Both the position numbers and the translations under genes were made by a program. The notes beneath the pieces were generated by a model. That model ran no database searches. It was not told where the DNA came from and saw only the letters and a list, made by a program, of their open reading frames with translations. Below, piece after piece: positions 57,176 to 64,000 of a DNA stretch of 64,000 nucleotides (within the stretch, counting starts at the first letter, position 1; every line of letters starts with the position of its first letter). This DNA is from 79-D21 sp964521575 (GTDB lineage Bacteria > Synergistota > Synergistia > Synergistales > 79-D21): assembly GCA_964521575.1 (NCBI GenBank), contig CAZFSR010000004.1, positions 62,001-126,000 of the forward strand, in the 5' to 3' direction.

Positions 57176-58510
57176 TTAGGGATGAGTCTTAATTATTATT
57201 CGTTGCGGGTTCACCTGGAACATCCTTTGCGGTGCCATCTGGAGCTTTTCCTCCAGGGGGAAATAAAACCTCTTCGTCGCCGGCTGGGCACTGGTTTTCG
57301 AGTCAAAGCCAATCCAAAAATCCTCTTGCCTGTTGTACGTCTGAAACTTTGTCACGGGATTCCCGTGCTGATCCTTGCTGCGTCGGGCCAGGGTCAATTC
57401 CAGGACGCGGATAAACCCGGATCCGGTGTTCGTAATTTCGACATACCAACGCTTGTTGGGTTGCACCGCTCGCAAGGTCGGCACCGGAACATCGATTTTC
57501 AGGTAGCGGCTGTCATCGACACAAAGGAACTGATTGGGGGCATTCCATACCGGGACATCCCCGACATCCTCCATCCCGACCCTGACAATCATTTTCCTCC
57601 GGCCGTCCTGCATCCCGTCGATCCAGATCCTCATCGTCATGGGTTCAGGGGTTGAATCGTAGAGAACCACCCTCCGAAAAGCCACAAAATTGGCATTCAC
57701 TTTTTCGTACGGGATTTCAAAATATCCATCCCCGTTCCAGGTATCCCCCCAACTGTTCAGGCACCTGAAACTCTTTCTGTCGTCACTGTAGCCGACAACA
57801 GCGACACTGTGCCATTCCGCTGGGGCTTCTCCCTGTATGGCAACGAGGGGCCCCGAAGCCAGGATGGGGCCATCCGTTTCAAGGCAGTACTTCATGTCCT
57901 CCACGTCAGGGACCTGGGGCAGGCCGACCCATACCCTGTGGTTGGCAGCCAGGGCATCGATTCTTGGCGTGGGCTGCGGCAAATCGCTCCAATCCCAGGT
58001 ATACTGGGGAATCCCATTGGGGTCATACCCGCTGAAGTGGCATTGTGCCTTGTCATAGTTCGTCGGAAGATCACTTTCTGAACACAACCCGTATTTTTGA
58101 ACCAGCGAATACCCGTCGATGCCGGCCATTTCCTGGCGACGGTGAAAATACCAAAAGGAGAGGTCCGGAGCATAGGGATGCTTCCGTTCATTCAGGATAT
58201 CGATCACATGAATGAGGGAGCGGCCGATGCAACCGCCCCAGCCATCCTGGTTTCCCGTCAACGTAACGAGAGAGGAATAATCCACGCTCGGCCCCAAGGT
58301 GTAGATTGGCGGCCGGATCATCGGCGTTGCCTTTTCCCCGTCCTCCTTAATCCATTCTGTATCCATTTTTTTCAGGGCGACAGGAGAAACCGGGGGCAAA
58401 GTCACTGCCGGGGTCGACGCAAAGAGTTCCGCAGGAAAGACGGCCCCCCAAATAAGAATCGCCGCTAAAAGAGCGCGGGAGCGATACCGCGCGCATATTT
58501 TCGTCTTCAT
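57176..58510 (-). CDS. Exported papain-like cysteine protease (peptidase C1A)
   Basis: A 444-residue protein with a signal peptide (MKTKICARYRSRALLAAILI and on, cleavage near LFAS, residue 32). The papain-type catalytic set is complete: Gln88 and Cys94 in TGNQDGWGGCIGRS, His234 in EWHSVAVVGYSDD and Asn252 in CLNSWGDTWNGDGYFEI. Beyond residue 285 is a C-terminal domain of unknown type, rich in beta-strand pattern. It probably degrades peptides in the periplasm or outside the cell, fitting a proteolytic lifestyle. ATG 58510 is 7 nt after GGAGG. C1A enzymes are uncommon in bacteria. Confidence 0.85.
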   Translation of the reverse strand: MKTKICARYRSRALLAAILIWGAVFPAELFASTPAVTLPPVSPVALKKMDTEWIKEDGEKATPMIRPPIYTLGPSVDYSSLVTLTGNQDGWGGCIGRSLIHVIDILNERKHPYAPDLSFWYFHRRQEMAGIDGYSLVQKYGLCSESDLPTNYDKAQCHFSGYDPNGIPQYTWDWSDLPQPTPRIDALAANHRVWVGLPQVPDVEDMKYCLETDGPILASGPLVAIQGEAPAEWHSVAVVGYSDDRKSFRCLNSWGDTWNGDGYFEIPYEKVNANFVAFRRVVLYDSTPEPMTMRIWIDGMQDGRRKMIVRVGMEDVGDVPVWNAPNQFLCVDDSRYLKIDVPVPTLRAVQPNKRWYVEITNTGSGFIRVLELTLARRSKDQHGNPVTKFQTYNRQEDFWIGFDSKTSAQPATKRFYFPLEEKLQMAPQRMFQVNPQRIIIKTHP

Positions 58511-58652
58511 CTTGACACCTCCGTTCTTCAAAGAGCACGCGAATCGTTCGTTCCTTCTGGCGACCGAGAAAAACGGGACTGACGAAAATGCCGCAGGCAG
58601 TCGCTTATATTATTAATTATAACTCTATTGCTTTACTATTATAGTGGGTGAG

Positions 58653-58674
58653 GCAGCGGATCTCCATCCGCTGC
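58653..58674. repeat. Perfect 9-bp hairpin upstream of the flavin reductase gene
   Basis: GCAGCGGAT (58653-58661) and ATCCGCTGC (58666-58674) enclose a 4-nt loop. It lies in the 258-nt divergent gap beside an AT-rich block (about 58600-58645) that probably holds promoters for both genes. No T-tract follows, so a leader structure or operator is more likely than a terminator. Confidence 0.5.
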
Positions 58675-58768
58675 GTTTGGCTTGGCTTGAAGGCAAGAAA
58701 CCGCTCCCTGGGGGAAGGGGCTAGAATGTTCTCCAGATATTCCAGCCCCATAAAGGAGGCATGCCGGA

Positions 58769-59353
58769 ATGAACAAGCTCAATATCGGCACCAACCCGTT
58801 CCTTTTGCCCATGCCAATGGTCATTGTCGGCACGTGCATTGGGGAAAGGCCCAACTTCATGGCGGTAGGTTGGGCTAGCCGCGTCAACGTAAAACCCGCG
58901 ATCATGAGCGTCGCCATCGGCCGGCACGCGACGGCGGACGGGATTCTCGAGTCAGGCGAGTACAGCATCAACATCCCCTCCGTCGACTTGATCCGGCACA
59001 CAGACCTCGTGGGGATGGTCAGCGGGGTGGAATTCGACAAGTCAGGACTTTTCGATGTCTTTTACGGCTCCCTTGAGAAGGCCCCGTTGATCCGGCAATG
59101 CCCGGTCAACATCGAGTGCAAGGTGATCCAGGCCGTCGAGCTTCCTATGGACCGGCTTTTCATCGGGGAGGTGAAGGGGGTCTGGTCGGAAGAACGCTAC
59201 CTGACCTCAGGCAGTCCCGACATCGAGAAGGTTCGCCCCTTCTGCCTGACGATGCCCGACAACCGCTACTGGTGCGTGGGAACCGTAGTCGGCAAGGCTT
59301 GGCAAGATGGACTAGAGCTGAAGGGAAGGCTGCCCAGGATCGAAGGGAAGTGA
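58769..59353 (+). CDS. Flavin reductase family protein
   Basis: A 194-residue FMN-binding split-barrel protein. PMPMVIVGTCIGERPNFMAVGWASRVN at the start and MSVAIGRHATADGILESGEYSIN (the flavin-phosphate-binding region) are typical of the DIM6/NtaB flavin reductase family in anaerobes. It may reduce flavin or act as an electron carrier. ATG 58769 follows AAAGGAGG. A 14-bp palindrome (TTGCTTCGAAGCAA) lies just after its stop. Confidence 0.85.
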   Translation: MNKLNIGTNPFLLPMPMVIVGTCIGERPNFMAVGWASRVNVKPAIMSVAIGRHATADGILESGEYSINIPSVDLIRHTDLVGMVSGVEFDKSGLFDVFYGSLEKAPLIRQCPVNIECKVIQAVELPMDRLFIGEVKGVWSEERYLTSGSPDIEKVRPFCLTMPDNRYWCVGTVVGKAWQDGLELKGRLPRIEGK

Positions 59354-59367
59354 CCGGCTAGAATCGT

Positions 59368-59381
59368 TTGCTTCGAAGCAA
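59368..59381. repeat. 14-bp perfect palindrome between flavin reductase and MutS-like genes
   Basis: TTGCTTCGAAGCAA at 59368-59381 is self-complementary. It lies 15 nt after the flavin reductase stop and about 176 nt before the first MutS-like gene. A protein-binding site is possible; the loop is too tight for a terminator. Confidence 0.35.
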
Positions 59382-59557
59382 GCCGTTGCGGTTCCTCTCC
59401 AGGGCGTTCGAAGTGTTTTCGGACGATGTTGCCGATCTGTGAAGGCGGCAAGGCCTGCTTTAAAGGCCATGACCCTGGCTTTTCTCCCGTCCGGGAAAGG
59501 GCGGATGTATTCGCTTGAAGCGTTGCCCGTTCCTCGTCAAGAAATGGAGGCGAACCG

Positions 59558-61093
59558 ATGTCTTTCCAAAGCATTCTATTTTCTTCTCCACCGGAGCTCC
59601 AAACAATCGGCGAAAACGGCATCCCCGAATTTTTCACCGATTTAAACCTCGACAAGCTGGTCGGTGCCGTCGCGGCTCGAACTGAGGGCTATGACCTGTC
59701 CTCTTTTTTCTACTGGTCATTGAACGATATCAATGAGATCCGCTATCGGCACGGAGTGTTCCGCGACCTCCAGGATCCTGCCCTTTTCGAAAATTGCCTG
59801 GCCTTCGCTGCCAAGCTCAAAGAAGCCCGCACCCTGCTCCGGGTGGCCGCAAAATGCTACTACCCGCTGCAAAGGCAGGCCCTGTTCCTCGAGGTTGTTG
59901 AAAGGTACTGTTCCGCGCTGAAATCCTATTCAGCCGCCCTTGACGGCCTGACGTTGCACTCTCCCGGCTTCAGCTCCCTTCGGGATTACCTGGCCGGTCT
60001 TGTCCAGTCGGAGAAATTTACAACTCTCTTCCGTGAAGCCGCAAGTATCGAGTCGGAGCTCTCCGCAATCCGCTATGAGGTTTTCATCGACGGAGTGCGG
60101 CTGGTCATCCGCCATCTTCAAAACGAGCAGGACTACAGCCGGGACGTCCTGGCGACCTTCCAGAGATTTTCACAAGGGGCCGTTAAAGATTACCGGATTT
60201 CCTTTAGCGAATCCCTGGAAATGAACCATCTCGAAGCCGAGATCCTGGACCAGGTTGCCCGCCTCAACAGCAGCCCCTTCTCCCGGATGAAGCGTTTCTA
60301 CGAAGAGAACCAGGGCTTCTGGGATCCGGTCGTCGACCGGTATGACCGGGAAATCCATTTCTACCTCGCATACGTGGGGATCATGCACGACTTGGGACAA
60401 ATCGGCCTTGCGTTCTGCTACCCCGAGGTTTCCGCTACCTGTAAGGAAGAATCCTCCCGGGACATGTTTGATTTGCCGCTTGCGCTCCAATTCCTCGAAG
60501 GGAAAAAGGCTATCGTATGCAACGACTATTTTTTGAAGACACCCGAGCGCCTTTTTATCATCACTGGACCCAACCAGGGGGGGAAGACGACTTTTGCCCG
60601 GGCCTTCGGCCAGTTGCACTACCTCGCGAAGCTCGGGCTTCCGGTTCCGGGGTCCGAGGCGACGCTTTTCCTACCGGACCAGATATTCACCCATTTCGAG
60701 AGGGAAGAGCGCTTCGAAGACCTAAACGGGAAATTGCAGGACGACCTCATCCGCATGCGGCGTATCCTGGACCTGGCAACTCCTGAAAGCCTAGTGATCC
60801 TGAACGAGATTTTCAGCTCCACCACAACCCGGGATGCCGTCATGCTATGCAGGAACATCATGGCTAAAGTTTCTGAACTCGACATGCTGGGCGTTTGGGT
60901 CACCTTCATCGAGGAACTGGCATCTTTCAGCGAGAAGACGGTCAGCATGAAAAGCTCGATCGCGAGCGATAACCCCCTCCAGAGAACCTTCAAGATCACG
61001 AGGGAACCGGCCGGCGGCCCGGCCTACGCGTTGCTACTGGCCCGGAAACATCGACTCACCTATAGCCAGATAAAGGAGCGGCTCTCGAGATGA
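59558..61093 (+). CDS. MutS-like ATPase A (lacks mismatch-recognition domain; degenerate H-motif)
   Basis: A 511-residue protein whose C-terminal third is a MutS-type ABC ATPase: Walker A FIITGPNQGGKTTFARAFGQ near residue 330, and the Walker B/signature region LVILNEIFSSTTTRDAV. MutS has GPNMGGKST and a Walker B aspartate; here the aspartate is Asn. The position of the MutS ATHxHEL motif reads VTFIEELASF, so the histidine is lost. The first 300 residues look like the lever and clamp helices, with no DNA mismatch-reading domain. GGAGG precedes ATG 59558. It overlaps gene B by ATGA, so the two proteins are probably made in equal amounts and pair. Confidence 0.8.
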   Translation: MSFQSILFSSPPELQTIGENGIPEFFTDLNLDKLVGAVAARTEGYDLSSFFYWSLNDINEIRYRHGVFRDLQDPALFENCLAFAAKLKEARTLLRVAAKCYYPLQRQALFLEVVERYCSALKSYSAALDGLTLHSPGFSSLRDYLAGLVQSEKFTTLFREAASIESELSAIRYEVFIDGVRLVIRHLQNEQDYSRDVLATFQRFSQGAVKDYRISFSESLEMNHLEAEILDQVARLNSSPFSRMKRFYEENQGFWDPVVDRYDREIHFYLAYVGIMHDLGQIGLAFCYPEVSATCKEESSRDMFDLPLALQFLEGKKAIVCNDYFLKTPERLFIITGPNQGGKTTFARAFGQLHYLAKLGLPVPGSEATLFLPDQIFTHFEREERFEDLNGKLQDDLIRMRRILDLATPESLVILNEIFSSTTTRDAVMLCRNIMAKVSELDMLGVWVTFIEELASFSEKTVSMKSSIASDNPLQRTFKITREPAGGPAYALLLARKHRLTYSQIKERLSR

Positions 61094-62589
61094 AAGTCTT
61101 CCTGATGCACCGGGACAAGGATTTCGATCCCAAACAACCCCTGCCCTGGAACGAGGGCGATCTTGTCCAGGACCTCGGAATGAATCCGCTCCTGGACGCC
61201 ATGGGAGGGAAGGATCCTTTCCTGGCGAATGTTTCGAAATCCGCCCTTCTTTCCAGTCTTTCCAACGATCCGGAGACGATCCGGTTCCGGCAGGAGACCT
61301 TGAAGGACTGTCTGAGAAACAGGGAAGCGGTCCGTGCCATGTATGATCTCTCCCTCGAGACGATAGAAAAAGAGAAGAAAACCGCCTGGTGGGGTGTCAG
61401 TAAACATCCGAGCTCGGTTTTATGGAGGGGAACCGAGGCGACCCGGATATTCCTGGATGCCCTGAAAAAACTCCGTTTACTGGCGGAGGAGCATGAGCCG
61501 GATTTTCAGTCAGAGGGACTCCGGCGTTTCTTTGAAATGCTGAAATCGGAACTGGACGATCGCTTTTTCTCTGCTGCCGAATCCCACTTGGAGAATCTGC
61601 AGTTCAAGGAGGGATTGCGTATCTCGGCACGGCTTTCTAGGGCTAACAAAGCTGCAGACTATACCCTGCAGAAACCCCGTCGCGAAAGAAAAGACTGGTG
61701 GGGCTGGCTACTCGGGAACCAGGAACCTCAATATACGATCCGCATTCACGAAAGGGACGAAAGCGGACTAAAAGCCCTGGAGGAACTCAAGGATCGCGGC
61801 ATCAACCTCGTGGCTAACGCACTCGCGCAGTCTGCGGACCATATCCTCAGTTTCTTCGTCCAACTGCGCGTTGAGCTGGGTTTTTACCTTGCGGCGCTGA
61901 ACCTTCATGATCGCGCAAGAGAGATCGGACTCCCCATCACTTTCCCTGCGGTGCACGCCCCGGCGGAGCACCGCCGATCCTTCCAGGGACTCCGCGATAT
62001 TGGGCTGGCGTTACGGTTGGAAACAACGGTTGTCGGGAACGATTCAAGCGCTGACTCCAAGGACCTCGTGTTTATCACCGGGGCTAACCAGGGAGGGAAG
62101 TCGACCTTCCTCCGCAGCGTTGGCCTTTCACAACTGTTGATGCAGAGCGGGCTATGGGTTCCCGCGGAGCAGTTTGCGGCCAGCACGTGCGATGGGCTGT
62201 TTACTCATTACAAGCGTGAAGAGGACCCAACCCAGGTGAGCGGAAAACTTGACGAGGAACTGAGCCGGATAAGCTCCATCATCGACCGCCTTACACCGTC
62301 GCCCTTGATCCTCTTCAACGAATCTTTCGCGTCCACAAATGAGCGAGAGGGGTCCGAGATCGCCTCGCAGATCACGAGCGCCCTTCTTGAAAGCGGAGCC
62401 CGGATTTTCTACGTGACCCATTTGCACGAGTTTCCAAACGAGTTTTTCGAAAAGAAAAGGGAGAACGTCCTTTTCTTGCGGGCAGAAAGGCTGAGCGACG
62501 GGACAAGAACCTTCAGGCTGAACGAGGGTGAACCCCTGAAGACAAGTTTTGCCAAGGACCTCTACGAGAAGACGTTTGGAGAGCGATGA
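61090..62589 (+). CDS. MutS-like ATPase B (lacks mismatch-recognition domain; intact H-motif)
   Basis: A 499-residue paralogue. Walker A is VFITGANQGGKSTFLRSVGL near residue 330, the Walker B region is LILFNESFASTNEREG (again Asn-Glu) and the H-motif FYVTHLHEFPNEFF is intact. The N-terminal part carries no mismatch-recognition domain and has a Trp-rich stretch (RKDWWGWLLGNQ) near residue 200. With gene A it would form an asymmetric dimer in which only one subunit has a full H-motif, as an inference. Length, organisation and the lack of mutL nearby distinguish it from MutS1 and MutS2. Function unknown. Confidence 0.8.
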   Translation: MKVFLMHRDKDFDPKQPLPWNEGDLVQDLGMNPLLDAMGGKDPFLANVSKSALLSSLSNDPETIRFRQETLKDCLRNREAVRAMYDLSLETIEKEKKTAWWGVSKHPSSVLWRGTEATRIFLDALKKLRLLAEEHEPDFQSEGLRRFFEMLKSELDDRFFSAAESHLENLQFKEGLRISARLSRANKAADYTLQKPRRERKDWWGWLLGNQEPQYTIRIHERDESGLKALEELKDRGINLVANALAQSADHILSFFVQLRVELGFYLAALNLHDRAREIGLPITFPAVHAPAEHRRSFQGLRDIGLALRLETTVVGNDSSADSKDLVFITGANQGGKSTFLRSVGLSQLLMQSGLWVPAEQFAASTCDGLFTHYKREEDPTQVSGKLDEELSRISSIIDRLTPSPLILFNESFASTNEREGSEIASQITSALLESGARIFYVTHLHEFPNEFFEKKRENVLFLRAERLSDGTRTFRLNEGEPLKTSFAKDLYEKTFGER

Positions 62590-62808
62590 TCCAGTCCGGC
62601 GGTAATGGAGTCCGCCTGGGAACGAGAATTCCCGAAACGCCCGACAAGGACAACGACACCGACTTTTCCCGGGTTATGCGCACGATAGGGAAAAAGCCAC
62701 TGACACAGAAGAACCGCGGCGGCGAGGCGCTTGGAAAGGATCGGCATGCTCGCCGGTTCGACCCTTTTTCTTTAAATGGACTCCCCGTTAAACTGCCGGA
62801 CGACATCG

Positions 62809-62836
62809 AAAACCTCCCTAAACCCGGAGGTTTTTT
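62809..62836 (+). terminator. Intrinsic terminator after the MutS-like pair
   Basis: AAAACCTCC (62809-62817) pairs with GGAGGTTTT (62826-62834) around an 8-nt loop and continues as T-rich sequence. It is 220 nt beyond the stop of gene B and about 100 nt before the P-type ATPase gene. The 62590-62808 stretch holds only a shadow-like open frame. Confidence 0.82.
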
Positions 62837-62936
62837 CTGGCAAAGCGAATGGGGTTCACTCTGTTGTATCATTAAAGTAAATTGACCTTCTTCAGAGAAA
62901 GACCCTATGAAAAGCTTTTTCCGGGGGGTGACATTC

Positions 62937-64000
62937 ATGAAAGCAACGCTTGAAGGGTACTGGAACACGAATCCCGCTTCCCTTATGGCTTCTCTTGGAT
63001 CGTCCCTCACCGGGCTTACCGTTCAGGAAGCAGAAAAACGCCTTCAATCCCAGGCAGAAAAGCCCACTATAAAAATTCCTCGAGATTTGACCCTGCTGAT
63101 TTCGCAGTTCAAATCTCCTATCGTCCTCCTCCTCATCGCTTCTTCCCTGCTCTCTGTAACGTTAAAGGATTTCACGGACGCAACGATCATCCTTGTCATC
63201 ATCTTCACCAGCGGGATTCTCGGGTTCTGGCAGGAAAGAGGGGCAGAAAACGCCGTCAACTCGCTTCTCTCCCTTGTCGGGGTAACATGCAACGTCCTCA
63301 GGGATGCCAACGTCCTGGAAGTTCCGAGATTCCGCATTGTTCCCGGAGACATCGTCCTCCTTTCGGCTGGAGACATTATCCCGGCTGACGGGGTTATCCT
63401 CGATTCCAACCACCTCTTCGTGGACGAAGCCCCCCTAACCGGAGAAAGTTTCCCCACGAGCAAGGCGGCAGGAACCGTCCCCGTGGAAACGCCCCTTTCG
63501 GGGCGCACGAACGTCCTTTACATGGGAACACATGTCGTGAGCGGAACCGCCCGGATGTTGGCCATCAAAACCGGGAAAGAATCCGTCTTCGGCTCGATAT
63601 CGTCCCGGTTGAAACTCCGACCGCCCGAGACCGAATTTGAAAGAGGGATCAGGCGGTTCGGGTACCTTCTCATGGAAGTCACCCTCCTCTTGGTCATCCT
63701 TATCTTCGCGGTGAACGTCTATCTTCACAGGCCGGTTCTCGAGGCTCTCCTGTTTTCTCTTGCCCTGGCCGTCGGTTTGACCCCGCAACTTCTGCCCGCG
63801 GTCATCTCCGTGAACCTCGCCCGAGGGGCCCGGACAATGGCCGAGAGGAAGGTCATCGTCAAACGTCTTTCCGCCATCGAGAACATCGGCAGCATGAATG
63901 TCCTTTGCTCGGACAAAACCGGCACCCTGACCGAAGGCGTTGTGCACGTTGACGCCTCACTGGATCCTGCGGGCAAGTCAGCCCCTGACGTCTTGCGCCT
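62937..64000 (+). CDS. MgtA-type magnesium-translocating P-type ATPase, cut by window edge
   Basis: The frame from ATG 62937 (GGGGGG 8-10 nt upstream) is open to the right edge, giving the first 354 residues. The N-terminal cytoplasmic part has GLTVQEAEKRLQ. Helices 1-2 are followed by the actuator segment VDEAPLTGESFPTSK with the TGES motif. The helix-4 region AVGLTPQLLPAVISVNLARG is typical of P3B (MgtA/MgtB) ATPases, and the phosphorylation motif CSDKTGTLTEG is intact. It imports Mg2+ across the inner membrane. The ATP-binding domain's remainder and the last helices lie outside the window. Confidence 0.88.
   Translation, partial: MKATLEGYWNTNPASLMASLGSSLTGLTVQEAEKRLQSQAEKPTIKIPRDLTLLISQFKSPIVLLLIASSLLSVTLKDFTDATIILVIIFTSGILGFWQERGAENAVNSLLSLVGVTCNVLRDANVLEVPRFRIVPGDIVLLSAGDIIPADGVILDSNHLFVDEAPLTGESFPTSKAAGTVPVETPLSGRTNVLYMGTHVVSGTARMLAIKTGKESVFGSISSRLKLRPPETEFERGIRRFGYLLMEVTLLLVILIFAVNVYLHRPVLEALLFSLALAVGLTPQLLPAVISVNLARGARTMAERKVIVKRLSAIENIGSMNVLCSDKTGTLTEGVVHVDASLDPAGKSAPDVLR

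Noticed and set aside
62586..62885. 99-codon open frame after the second MutS-like gene, starting in an ATGA overlap
   Set aside because: A clear intrinsic terminator (62809-62836) lies inside it and the translation shows no motif or typical composition.
1..64000. CRISPR arrays, insertion sequences, prophage or integrase genes, rRNA
   Set aside because: No regularly spaced direct repeats, transposase or integrase motifs, or rRNA signature sequences were seen anywhere in the window.

Overview
The window (about 58-60 % GC by eye, dense, with many 4-bp ATGA/GTGA gene overlaps and frequent TTG/GTG starts) looks like a chromosomal segment of a strictly anaerobic, Gram-negative (diderm), amino-acid-fermenting bacterium. 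Evidence for a diderm is a complete Ara4N lipid A modification operon, periplasmic-type signal peptides without a lipobox, and dTDP-sugar genes. Evidence for an anaerobic peptide or amino-acid lifestyle is rubrerythrin, a selenocysteine peroxiredoxin, PPi-type phosphofructokinase, an acyl-CoA transferase, a D-aminoacylase, a D-threonine aldolase/D-serine dehydratase-like enzyme, threonine dehydrogenase and many aminotransferases. The combination with a bacterial GlnRS and a CbiMQO cobalt importer would fit Synergistota best. That placement is an inference from gene content, not a search result. No mobile element, CRISPR array or rRNA was seen.

Layout. 1-2.9 kb: AlaX-type editing protein (cut by the left edge), a DUF362/ferredoxin protein and an aminotransferase. 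2.9-10.9 kb: one tightly overlapping operon arnT-arnB-arnC-arnA(formyltransferase)-arnA(decarboxylase)-arnD-ugd, making and transferring 4-amino-4-deoxy-L-arabinose; the two ArnA activities are separate genes. 10.9-14 kb: CorA, a FAH-family protein, DgkA and an HD hydrolase on the minus strand. 14-19.4 kb: gpt converging on a BMP-type nucleoside ABC transporter. 19.4-25.6 kb: DUF4127 protein, tRNA-Asn, cobalt ECF transporter CbiM(PDGLE)-CbiQ-CbiO, glnS. 25.7-32.1 kb: a 7TM-PAS-GGDEF protein, small proteins, a ketopantoate-reductase-like enzyme, SDR threonine dehydrogenase and a divergent GntR/FCD regulator.

32.1-35.8 kb is an oxidative-defence patch. A peroxiredoxin gene is read through an in-frame UGA at the peroxidatic position (selenocysteine), with a SECIS-like hairpin just after the UGA and a PerR/Fur-like box upstream. 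Next come a D-aminoacylase, rubrerythrin and a short zinc-ribbon protein. 35.9-44.7 kb: hydrolase, D-amino-acid enzyme, glycerophosphotransferase-like protein, SPL-type radical SAM protein, PPi-PFK, CoA transferase with an operator-like dyad, and a homoserine-dehydrogenase-like oxidoreductase. 44.8-48.3 kb: GT2-rfbB-rfbA-rfbC without rfbD.

48.3-64 kb: aminotransferase, secreted PDZ protein, two DMT exporters, a SPASM-like radical SAM protein, a second ketopantoate-reductase-like protein, OsmC, DUF3795, a secreted papain-like protease, a flavin reductase, a tandem pair of divergent MutS-like ATPases, and the start of an MgtA-type P-type ATPase cut by the right edge. The strongest leads are the selenoprotein peroxiredoxin with its regulatory elements and the asymmetric MutS-like pair.
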